A stretch of DNA of 5,526 nucleotides from Dehalococcoidia bacterium (GTDB lineage: Bacteria; Chloroflexota; Dehalococcoidia; GIF9; UBA5629): positions 1 to 5,526 of the forward strand of contig JAUVVE010000068.1 of assembly GCA_030604795.1 (NCBI GenBank). The letters run 5' to 3'. Below are positions 1 to 5,070 of the stretch, piece after piece. The notes under the pieces are model-generated. The model saw only the letters and a list, made by a program, of their open reading frames with translations, ran no database searches and was not told the origin of the DNA. The position numbers and the translations under genes are program-made. Positions within the stretch are counted from its first letter, which is position 1. Each line of letters begins with the position of its first letter.

Positions 1-737
1 CTGGCGCCAGCCTGTGCACTACCCTGGTTCTTGATCACATAGCTAATTGTACCTCCTGAGCGCGTAACATCTACGATAATCAAATCCGGGTCGCCTACAG
101 GTGGTGCTGCAGCAACGAAAACCTGGGTGGTAGCAGTAGACGGCCCAGCGGCGTTAGTAGCCGTCAAAGTATAAGTGGTGGTTGTAGCCGGCGACACAGA
201 CATACCACCCATAGAGCCAACAGTGCCTATGCCGTGGTCTATGCTGACCGCAGTGGCATCGGACACGCTCCAGCTTAGCATCGATGACTCGCCAGAACCG
301 ATGGTATCCGGGGCAGCAGTAAAGGAACTAATGGTCGGCAAATCCATAGCCGGGGGTGGAGGTGCTGTTGAGACGATAACCTGAGTCGTAGCCGTAACGC
401 TGCCAGCGTCATTGGTAGCGGTCAGAGTATAGGTGGTGGTCGCGCTCGGAGCTACTGTCCTGGTCCCGGTTACGGCAACACTCCCTATTCCTTTATCTAT
501 GTTAGCCGTTCCACCACCTGAGATGTCCCAGCTAAGAGTCGACGACTCGCCTAAGTCTATGCTCCCTGGGCTGGCCTGGAAAGAATTGATAACTGACCTA
601 GTCTGAGGCTCTTCGCGCTCGTCAGGTGGCGGAGCTGGCTGCACAGCTGGAGGTACGTTAATGCAGCCAGCAGTCGAGCTAATTAGTGCGACAAGTGATA
701 CTGCAACTAGGCTTCTGTACCATTTGTATGTCTTCAT
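1..737 (-). CDS. Ig-like/CARDB surface lipoprotein (C-terminus off the left edge)
   Basis: The minus frame is open from the ATG at 737 to the left edge (245 codons), so the gene is partial. Residues 1-25 form a lipoprotein signal: charged start MKTYKWYR, hydrophobic stretch, and lipobox STAGC with Cys25 as the lipidated residue. A Pro/Glu-rich linker (29-47) follows. Residues 49-122 and 135-208 are two copies of an 86-residue Ig-like unit; each has an SPGSI- or APDTI-type entry, an LSW strand, a GIG turn, and a TTTYTLTATN strand near its end. From about residue 217, PDLIIVDVT and ISYVIKNQGSA match the start of a CARDB domain. Start choice: AGGAGG at 743-748 lies 5 bases before the ATG. The protein should be anchored on the outside of the cytoplasmic membrane and bind a partner or polymer; its ligand cannot be read. 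It has its own promoter at 770-798. Confidence 0.85.
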   Translation of the reverse strand, partial: MKTYKWYRSLVAVSLVALISSTAGCINVPPAVQPAPPPDEREEPQTRSVINSFQASPGSIDLGESSTLSWDISGGGTANIDKGIGSVAVTGTRTVAPSATTTYTLTATNDAGSVTATTQVIVSTAPPPPAMDLPTISSFTAAPDTIGSGESSMLSWSVSDATAVSIDHGIGTVGSMGGMSVSPATTTTYTLTATNAAGPSTATTQVFVAAAPPVGDPDLIIVDVTRSGGTISYVIKNQGSAQAGA

Positions 738-769
738 CTCAGCCTCCTATGACTTCATTCTCGCCGCCA

Positions 770-798
770 ATTATACACCTAACCAAAGCGCAACGGAA
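770..798 (-). promoter_or_regulatory. Promoter of the Ig-like/CARDB lipoprotein gene
   Basis: On the minus strand a perfect -10 TATAAT (775 to 770) follows a -35-like TTCCGT (798 to 793) with a 17-base spacer. The start codon at 737 lies 32 bases beyond the -10. The stretch just before the -10 reads AGGTG, as at the other GGTGTATAAT promoters in this window. The -35 is far from TTGACA. Confidence 0.6.
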
Positions 799-861
799 TA
801 CCGCCACGGAGAATCTTGGTTCGTATGTCTGATACCTAGTGATTTCGGGGATGCAGCTGCA

Positions 862-872
862 AAGCCGATTTC
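862..872. repeat. 11-bp word AAGCCGATTTC, copy 1
   Basis: This word is identical to 1349-1359. It lies 67 bases (first base to first base) from the GGAATACC that contains the -35 of the lipoprotein promoter; the other copy lies 70 bases from the matching GGAATACC. It may be an activator site or the remains of a duplicated upstream region. Confidence 0.3.
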
Positions 873-901
873 TAAGGCCTATTGGGAAAGGGCCAAGGCA
901 T

Positions 902-1068
902 ATGCATGGAATACTTGAGAAATGGGGCAAGAGCGCCAGGAGCTACGTGTTATTCAACGAGGCAGGGTAATTGTGTTTACGCCTGTGGCTATCGAGACGA
1001 GGATGATATGATTAGCACGAGAGGCACAGCTAAAGGGACTCAGCCTTATCGCCAACGAACTGTGTAAG
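902..1068 (+). pseudogene. Possible coding relic, unrecognised
   Basis: An ATG at 902 opens a frame reading MHGILEKWGKSARS and then NEAG before a stop at 968-970. Shifting by one base at about 964 continues it as RVIVFTPVAIETRMI up to a TGA at 1009, then as LAREAQLKGLSLIANEL. The joined text reads like a real protein, but it needs one frameshift and one stop to be ignored, has no clear ribosome site, and overlaps the end of the better supported 59-residue gene on the other strand. I do not recognise it; chance is a serious alternative. Confidence 0.18.
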
Positions 1069-1209
1069 ACAAGCCAGAACACAGACCGCGGCAAGTATGG
1101 CAAAGCCAGCTGCAAATATCACGGAGTTGCTCATGACGAAACCAAAACAGATGCTCCCGAGCACCAACATAGCCTCTAACATTGCGAATAATCCGACTGC
1201 CCAGCTCAT
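1030..1209 (-). CDS. Small two-helix membrane protein (59 aa)
   Basis: This short minus-strand gene encodes 59 residues and ends in TAG. Nearly the whole protein is hydrophobic: a first segment at about residues 3-25 (AVGLFAMLEAM onward, containing one Glu), a short MSNS turn, a second segment at about 29-51, and a polar tail DKAESL. It is therefore probably a small integral membrane protein with two helices. The start is well supported: GAGAGGAG at 1216-1223 lies 6 bases before the ATG, and a promoter with a perfect TATAAT lies 44 bases upstream. The overlapping minus-strand frame starting at 1237 is rich in Arg, Cys and Trp and begins before the ribosome site, so I treat it as a shadow. No family is recognised; role unknown. 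Its neighbours on both sides are lipoproteins, so an envelope role is a reasonable guess. Confidence 0.65.
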   Translation of the reverse strand: MSWAVGLFAMLEAMLVLGSICFGFVMSNSVIFAAGFAILAAVCVLACLTQFVGDKAESL

Positions 1210-1253
1210 CGTAGTCTCCTCTCTGGTTCGGGCACAATCGAGTGTTTGCCCTG

Positions 1254-1282
1254 ATTATACACCTGGCCCGAGCAAGATGGAA
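1254..1282 (-). promoter_or_regulatory. Promoter of the 59-aa membrane protein gene
   Basis: The minus strand has TTCCAT (1282 to 1277), a 17-base spacer ending AGGTG, and TATAAT (1259 to 1254). Spacing and sequence match the promoter at 770-798, including GGTATTCC around the -35 and AGGTGTATAAT around the -10. Confidence 0.6.
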
Positions 1283-1348
1283 TACCCCTACGGGAAACTC
1301 TAGTCTGGTGATATTCGTAGGAACTATCGACTAGCCTGTGCCACTATG

Positions 1349-1359
1349 AAGCCGATTTC
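1349..1359. repeat. 11-bp word AAGCCGATTTC, copy 2
   Basis: Identical to 862-872. Here the word extends into the inverted repeat CCGA-TT-TCGG (1352-1361), which copy 1 keeps only in half. It lies about 65 bases upstream of the -35 of the 59-residue gene, between that gene and the PKD lipoprotein gene. Confidence 0.3.
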
Positions 1360-1422
1360 GGACTGGGCTTGAAGACAGCTTGAAGCTTTATCGTAGCTTG
1401 GAGGCTGATACGACCATCTGGG

Positions 1423-1764
1423 CTAGTGCGGTATCACTACCAGCTTCATTGGTGCTTGAAACGCCCGTGACCAATCGCCGTGGTCGTCCTGAACCCTAAA
1501 CGAGATCGTATGCCTTCCCACTGATAGCGTTGAGGTCTCAAAGCTCGCCAACGTACTCAAGTCCCCATCTATGCTCGACTGCCATCTATAAGCGACCACC
1601 TGGCCGTCAGGGTCAGTACCGTGCCCAGTGAAACTCACCGTCTCCCCAAAAGAAAACCTGACAGGCCGTATTGAGTCTATAGAGGCAGTCGGCGCCTCAT
1701 TGGTAGCCGTGCAGCCAAGAGTCACCATCAACATCACCAAGATTGGGAATAATAGCTTTCTCAT
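1423..1764 (-). CDS. PKD-domain lipoprotein (113 aa)
   Basis: The protein starts MRKLLFPILVMLMVTLGC: a short basic start, a hydrophobic core and a lipobox-like TLGC with Cys18 as the likely lipidation site, so it is predicted to be a membrane-anchored surface lipoprotein. Residues 25-111 form a single PKD/Ig-like beta-sandwich; the signature is GTDPDGQVVAYRW (49-61) followed by HTISFRVQDDHGDWS (85-99). There is nothing after the domain, so it is a minimal one-domain lipoprotein, probably a binding or spacer module; ligand unknown. An in-frame TTG at 1779 would add five residues, but the ATG at 1764 gives the better signal peptide. The ribosome site is weak (GGAAG about 7 bases ahead). It ends in TAG and lies on the same strand as the 59-residue gene, 213 bases away, with a separate promoter between them. 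Confidence 0.8.
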   Translation of the reverse strand: MRKLLFPILVMLMVTLGCTATNEAPTASIDSIRPVRFSFGETVSFTGHGTDPDGQVVAYRWQSSIDGDLSTLASFETSTLSVGRHTISFRVQDDHGDWSRAFQAPMKLVVIPH

Positions 1765-1805
1765 ATTCCCACTTCCCAAGTGAGCCCCAGACTATGTAGA
1801 ATCCA

Positions 1806-1835
1806 ATACTACGCTGTTTGCAACTCACACTGCAA
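1806..1835 (-). promoter_or_regulatory. Weak promoter candidate for the PKD lipoprotein gene
   Basis: The minus strand has TTGCAG (1835 to 1830), an 18-base spacer and TAGTAT (1811 to 1806). The start codon at 1764 is 41 bases downstream, a distance like those of the other minus promoters here. Match to consensus is only partial and it lacks the GGTG element. Confidence 0.25.
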
Positions 1836-1982
1836 ATCCCAGCAGGCAAATGAAGGCAGCGACCCCAGTGCCCTTGTTTCATCTCATCTCCCTCTTTCCC
1901 AAAGCCGCCTAGCTTGGGCAAGATAGAATGGCCGTTTTGATTGACGGTTGGAGTAAAAAGATGCCCGTGCAGGATGCCCCAC

Positions 1983-2011
1983 TCCACACACTAGGAGGCA
2001 CATGGTATAAT
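1983..2011 (+). promoter_or_regulatory. Promoter of the nitroreductase gene
   Basis: TCCACA (1983-1988, four of six bases of TTGACA), a 17-base spacer and a perfect TATAAT (2006-2011). TGG directly before the -10 makes it an extended -10. Transcription would begin near 2018 and leave an untranslated leader of about 130 bases before the ATG at 2147. Confidence 0.55.
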
Positions 2012-2032
2012 TCAGCGGCTTCAGAGGTTTGG

Positions 2033-2050
2033 ACTTGACGTGTCACAAGT
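2033..2050. promoter_or_regulatory. Operator-like inverted repeat in the nitroreductase leader
   Basis: ACTTG (2033-2037) pairs with CAAGT (2046-2050), and TGAC-GT-GTCA (2036-2045) forms a second dyad nested inside with its centre one base off. The site lies just after the predicted transcription start, where a repressor could act. No regulator gene is in the window, so this is only a candidate. Confidence 0.25.
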
Positions 2051-2129
2051 TCCCTGGCCGTTAACGCAGAAGGATTCCTCAAACTGACTCCTCAGCTGTT
2101 GGATTGACGGATTGATATATGAGTGAATC

Positions 2130-2137
2130 AAGGAGGT
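2130..2137 (+). promoter_or_regulatory. Ribosome binding site that sets the nitroreductase start
   Basis: AAGGAGGT is a near-perfect Shine-Dalgarno, 9 bases before the ATG at 2147. It lies inside the longer reading frame that begins with GTG at 2123, which argues against that earlier start. Confidence 0.8.
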
Positions 2138-2146
2138 ACTCGAAAC

Positions 2147-2830
2147 ATGGATGTCGCTGAAGCTATCAAGCAGAGAAGGTCGATTCGAGCTTTTCGACCT
2201 GACGGTCTACCCCAGGAGGTTCTGAAGGACATAATGGACATAGCGTTGCGTGCCCCCTCGGGGTCGAATGCCCAGCCCTGGGAATTCGCCATAGTAGGCG
2301 GCAGCAAGCTCGAGGAGATTAAGAGAGCCTTTCATGAAGAGCTGGGCAAGCAACCTAATTTTGACTTCCCTTTGCCGCAGCAATACCCTGAACCGTACAG
2401 TACCCGTCGGCGGGCTGTCCTGGCAAAACTGTATGAGTCGCTTGGAATAGACAGGGAAGACAGAGAAGAAAGGAGAAAGCTTCAATTGCGGGGTATGGGC
2501 TTCTGGGGGGCTCCCAACGCAGTGTATATCTATATCGACCGCTCCCTATGCATCCAGGATGACACCGTGCTTATCTGGCCCATACTTGATTGCGGCCTTG
2601 TGGCTGAGAATATCATGCTGTTGGCTACCAGCCACGGTCTCGGCACGGTTCCCCTGGCACAGGTTATCGCATACCCCGACGTACTGAGAAGGATATTGGG
2701 AATACCTGGCACTAAACTGATGGTTCTTGGGATAGCGATTGGCTACCCTGATTGGGACAACCCTCTGAGCCAATTCCGTTCAGATAGACTGCAGTTGGAT
2801 GAGGTGGCCAACTGGTACGGCTTTGACTAG
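2147..2830 (+). CDS. Nitroreductase-family flavoprotein (227 aa)
   Basis: A cytoplasmic, probably homodimeric FMN enzyme of the nitroreductase family, which passes electrons from NAD(P)H to nitroaromatics, quinones or similar acceptors; the true substrate is unknown. Seen: the FMN-phosphate motif RRSIRAF (10-16), APSGSNAQPWEF (36-47), the helix VAENIMLLATSHGLGTVPL (152-170) and the C-terminal GYPDWDNP (199-206) with R211 and R214, then the terminal LDEV. Full length for the family. A mid-protein insert with PEPYSTRRR (81-89), LYESLGI (95-101) and an Arg/Glu-rich helix recalls the nitrobenzoate reductase (PnbA/NfnB) branch, by memory only. The start is set by AAGGAGGT at 2130-2137. It is monocistronic behind its own extended -10 promoter. 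The gene ends in TAG, in a CTAG that also holds the stop of the convergent zinc-ribbon gene. No redox partner gene lies nearby. Confidence 0.92.
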   Translation: MDVAEAIKQRRSIRAFRPDGLPQEVLKDIMDIALRAPSGSNAQPWEFAIVGGSKLEEIKRAFHEELGKQPNFDFPLPQQYPEPYSTRRRAVLAKLYESLGIDREDREERRKLQLRGMGFWGAPNAVYIYIDRSLCIQDDTVLIWPILDCGLVAENIMLLATSHGLGTVPLAQVIAYPDVLRRILGIPGTKLMVLGIAIGYPDWDNPLSQFRSDRLQLDEVANWYGFD

Positions 2831-3833
2831 GGAGCGGCTGCAATAGGCTGCCGTGCACCAATCGTCCGCTTCAGGGGAGGCTCCCCATGGAATGTCATAT
2901 TGTACTCGTGCAGGAAACAGTCGTAGGACAGATACCGGTCCCATGAGTCCTTCGGTCCCGTACTGTCCCGGAGAATGACATCACCAAATGCTTCCACGGT
3001 CCCCTGGAGCCAGATGTCTGCCTCTTCCTCAATTGCCAGGCCGAGATTCTCGTCCGCATATTTCGATGTGAGCGAAGCCCGGGGTAATCTTCACCATGCC
3101 AAAGCCAACGGCTTCTCTGTTCCACGAACTCGCCAGTGTCCTCGTAAAAGTACCAGTGACCATCATATTCTGAGTTAATGGGGCAGGTCTTGGTCACACT
3201 CCATACTCCGTTCTCCAGGTACCCAGCAGCAAAACTTGGCTCGGCGTCCTCATACTGAGGACAACTGCCGCCAACTCAAGTCCTTCCAGCAGTGGAAACT
3301 CGACAATCAGGACTAAAGCTCTTGGCCAGCATTGCCACCTCTTCAGCGGTATACTGAGGCAGGTCGGTAACCACAACTGGCTCCGCCTCGGCTTCTGTGC
3401 TGGGTGGTGGAGTTGGGCCAGAAGCAGGGAGTGTCTCTTTGAAGATAAATCCGAGGTCGAGGCCTTCAGATGCTTCTCCTTGGGAACTTGTAACGATAGC
3501 GTAGAAGACCGCTACTATGCAGAGCATAACAGCCATGGAGCCAAGAAAAGCACCAAGCCGTCGGTCTGTCTTCTTCGGCTGCGGTCCCTGCCCTCCGTAT
3601 CCATAGACCCCCTGGTATGCTTGATAGCTTCTCGCCGCCTTGGGCAAAGGCTCCGTCAGCCCTGTCTGCCGACATAGACCTTCGCCACAATTCGTGCAGA
3701 ACTCGGACACTGTGTCGGGAATGGCACCGCAGTGGGCACATCTGTATTGGAAGCTCAGCCCGCAAGCTCCACAGACCGCTTGACCTATGGAGATTTGAGC
3801 ACCACATGTTGGACATGGGAACATTCGCTGCAA
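2827..3833 (-). pseudogene. Broken zinc-ribbon membrane protein gene
   Basis: The first part (3833 to 3276, 185 codons) is intact. It has two zinc ribbons with CxxC pairs at residues 7/10 with 21/24 and 32/35 with 46/49, a Gly/Tyr/Gln-rich linker, one membrane helix (about 93-115) and a Pro/Glu-rich segment. An in-frame TGA (3278-3276) ends it after STAGRT. Past it the same frame goes on as GGSCPQYEDAEPSFAAGYL and WYFYEDTGEFVEQ, which I recognise as the usual tail of such proteins. Near 3120 sense moves one base to REAVGFGMVKITPGFAHIE, and near 3065 one more base to KYADENLGLAIEEEADIWLQ, ending at TAG (2829-2827). So one nonsense change, perhaps TGG to TGA, and two indels seem to break a gene of about 335 codons. 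The start is TTG 3833 (GAGGAG 8 bases ahead); ATG 3824 is possible. A truncated but expressed 185-residue protein is the alternative. Sequence error is possible, though the neighbours are intact. Confidence 0.65.
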
Positions 3834-3876
3834 GTTGCCTTCTCCTCTTCCGAATGCGCTGGACTATCCTGCCCCG

Positions 3877-3906
3877 ATTATACACCCTGCCGCTGGAGGT
3901 TTGGAA
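3877..3906 (-). promoter_or_regulatory. Promoter of the zinc-ribbon gene
   Basis: The minus strand has TTCCAA (3906 to 3901), an 18-base spacer ending CAGGGTG, and TATAAT (3882 to 3877). The TTG start at 3833 lies 43 bases after the -10. It belongs to the same GGTGTATAAT type as 770-798 and 1254-1282, with the spacer one base longer. Confidence 0.6.
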
Positions 3907-4087
3907 TATCCAGTGCGAAGTCTATCGGCCTAACGCAGGTCTGAACGTAACACATCATGCCCTTTTTGCCGCCGGTTTCAACCGTCATCCATTCCCCGTC
4001 CTCGGGTTGCTGGTAATCGTCTTCGGCGCCCTGGGCCTGGTGAGAGTTCTATTCCGCTTTGGCTGGGTGTATAATCGAGTCAATCAT
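3878..4087 (-). pseudogene. Damaged small reading frame between two divergent promoters
   Basis: An ATG at 4087 opens MIDSIIHPAKAE, stops at a TAG (4051-4049), and the same frame then continues for 56 codons: NSHQAQGAEDDYQQPEDGEW, then MTVETGGKKGMMCYVQTCV and RPIDFALDIPNLQRQGV, ending at TAA (3880-3878). The acidic, ordered text and coding-like third positions suggest real descent from a gene of about 69 residues; a single CAG-to-TAG change would explain the stop. An internal ATG at 3988 could still give 36 residues, with GGGG 5 bases ahead as a poor ribosome site. The frame overlaps both promoters: its last codons lie in the zinc-ribbon -10 and its first in the nuclease promoter (antisense). 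Family not recognised. The plus frame across this region (192 codons from 3617) is hydrophobic antisense text and has no ribosome site. Confidence 0.35.
4047..4075 (+). promoter_or_regulatory. Promoter of the SRA-HNH nuclease gene
   Basis: The plus strand has TTCTAT (4047-4052), a 17-base spacer ending GGGTG, and TATAAT (4070-4075). From CGCTTTGG onward 21 bases match the promoter at 770-798 with two differences, although the -35 parts are offset by about five bases. The ATG at 4164 is 88 bases downstream, a longer leader than for the minus-strand genes. Confidence 0.55.
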
Positions 4088-4163
4088 AGTGCGTCCCGAA
4101 CTCGCTTGGAAACGTTAGTCTGGCTGAACGAGAATTGGGGGACTGCCCAGGAGGGAAGAAACA

Positions 4164-4976
4164 ATGTTTGTTTTTGGCAACGAATACAAGCGTAGCGATA
4201 TCCATGCAGAGTATGGAGGCCAAAGACAGGGTGGAATAAGCACGCCTGCCAGGCATGATTTCGTGATGTTGTTCACAGGGGAACAAGGACGCCGATACGG
4301 TTATTTGGACGACTGGACAGAAGAGGGCTTATTTCTCTTTACTGGTGAAGGGCAACATGGAGACATGTCGTTTGTGCGGGGTAATGCAGCGATTCGCGAT
4401 CACGCTGCAAATCGCAAAGACCTTCACCTTTTCGAATATGTCCGGAGAGGGTATGTTAGGTACGTTGGTCAAATGGTTTGCACAGGATTTCGCGAGCCTC
4501 GCCGTGCGGATATCGACGGTAATAGCCGCCGAGTAATCATCTTCGAACTCATGCCCGTAAACGCGTTCGACGAAACGGTTCTTTCAGGCGAGAAAATATC
4601 AGATGACGAAATGTGGGGGCAGCCTATTGTCTCTCTCCGTGAAGGCGCTGTCGCCTATTCAACTACCGCTAGGACTCCGGCAGAAAGGATAGCTTTTGTA
4701 CGGTACAGAACTAACGCTATTAGAGTTTATGCATTGAGGAGGGCAAACGGTGTTTGCGAAGGGTGTGGTGAAGACGCTCCCTTCAAAACCAGTTCAGGTC
4801 GCCCCTATTTGGAGCCCCATCACATATGGCGTTCATCTGATGCTGGCCCCGATCATCCAAAGTGGGTTATCAGCCTGTGCCCAAACTGTCACCGACGGGC
4901 TCATTACGCTCGAGATAGGGCCACGTTTAATCGACGACTAGCACATATAGTCAGCGAAAAGGAGAAGAAAAGCTAG
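4164..4976 (+). CDS. SRA-like/HNH endonuclease, probable type IV restriction enzyme (270 aa)
   Basis: Residues 8-133 form an SRA/PUA-like base-reading domain: YKRSDIHAEYGGQRQGGIST (8-27), FTGE (37-40), YTG-like FTGEGQHGDMSF (59-70), VRGNAAIRDHA (71-81) and the LHLFEYV...YVRYVGQM strands (87-104). This layout resembles the SRA domain of ScoMcrA-type enzymes, recalled from memory. After a linker comes an HNH nuclease with zinc pairs C198/C201 and C239/C242, the catalytic-type EPHHI (217-221), and NCHRRAH (241-247). Known relatives cut DNA carrying modified cytosine, so the likely job is defence against modified phage or plasmid DNA; the target base cannot be read. It is shorter than ScoMcrA, with no sulfur-binding or head domain. 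Start: AGGAGGG at 4149-4155 lies 8 bases before the ATG. No methyltransferase, dnd genes or second restriction subunit is in view, which fits a solitary type IV enzyme. It ends in TAG. Confidence 0.85.
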   Translation: MFVFGNEYKRSDIHAEYGGQRQGGISTPARHDFVMLFTGEQGRRYGYLDDWTEEGLFLFTGEGQHGDMSFVRGNAAIRDHAANRKDLHLFEYVRRGYVRYVGQMVCTGFREPRRADIDGNSRRVIIFELMPVNAFDETVLSGEKISDDEMWGQPIVSLREGAVAYSTTARTPAERIAFVRYRTNAIRVYALRRANGVCEGCGEDAPFKTSSGRPYLEPHHIWRSSDAGPDHPKWVISLCPNCHRRAHYARDRATFNRRLAHIVSEKEKKS

Positions 4977-5056
4977 TGCTTATGGGTTCGCGATTCAGGT
5001 AGGGTGCAAGGGGCGTTAAGCTGAGTCCAACAGGACATCCGTACGACGACTACAAT

Positions 5057-5062
5057 GGGAGG
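5057..5062 (+). promoter_or_regulatory. Ribosome binding site that sets the DUF6506-like start
   Basis: GGGAGG lies 8 bases before the ATG at 5071 but only 2 bases before the ATG at 5065, so 5071 is the better start. The nearby TACAAT (5051-5056) is too close to the start codon to serve as its -10. Confidence 0.7.
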
Positions 5063-5070
5063 TTATGAAC

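Larger units (their letters stand above)
1765..2146. other. Divergent intergenic region, 382 bp
   Basis: This gap separates the minus-strand PKD lipoprotein from the plus-strand nitroreductase. It holds a weak minus promoter candidate (1806-1835), a direct repeat GATGCCC at 1960-1966 and 1973-1979, a good plus promoter (1983-2011), two overlapping dyads (2033-2050), and the nitroreductase ribosome site. No convincing gene is seen on either strand. The minus frame beginning near 1882 after GAGGGAGATGAG runs into the lipoprotein gene in another frame and looks accidental. Confidence 0.5.

Noticed and set aside
661..1067. Two plus frames (85 and 61 codons) upstream of and within the left intergenic region.
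   Set aside because: The first runs antisense over the lipoprotein signal peptide and its promoter; the second is rich in Arg, Gly and Cys with no ribosome site. Only the joined relic is kept as a weak finding.
1368..1404. Repeated AGCTT/CTTGAAG words after the PKD lipoprotein gene as a terminator.
   Set aside because: The words do not form a stable stem followed by a T-run on the minus strand; they look like simple direct repeats.
1697..1987. Minus frame of 96 codons with GAGGGAGATGAG before an internal ATG near 1882.
   Set aside because: It overlaps the start of the PKD lipoprotein in another frame, its composition is mixed with many Trp, Gly and Cys, and it has no domain pattern. The lipoprotein explains the region better.
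2207..2773. Three minus frames inside the nitroreductase gene.
   Set aside because: They are antisense shadows of a clear enzyme gene, without ribosome sites or domains.
2874..2886. GGGGAGGCTCCCC as a terminator for the nitroreductase.
   Set aside because: The stem is short once a loop is allowed, no T-run follows on either strand, and it lies in a coding-like frame of the zinc-ribbon gene.
3617..4195. Plus frame of 192 codons with a hydrophobic middle part.
   Set aside because: It runs antisense to the zinc-ribbon gene and through two promoters, and overlaps the nuclease start; the hydrophobic part is the complement of acidic minus-strand codons.
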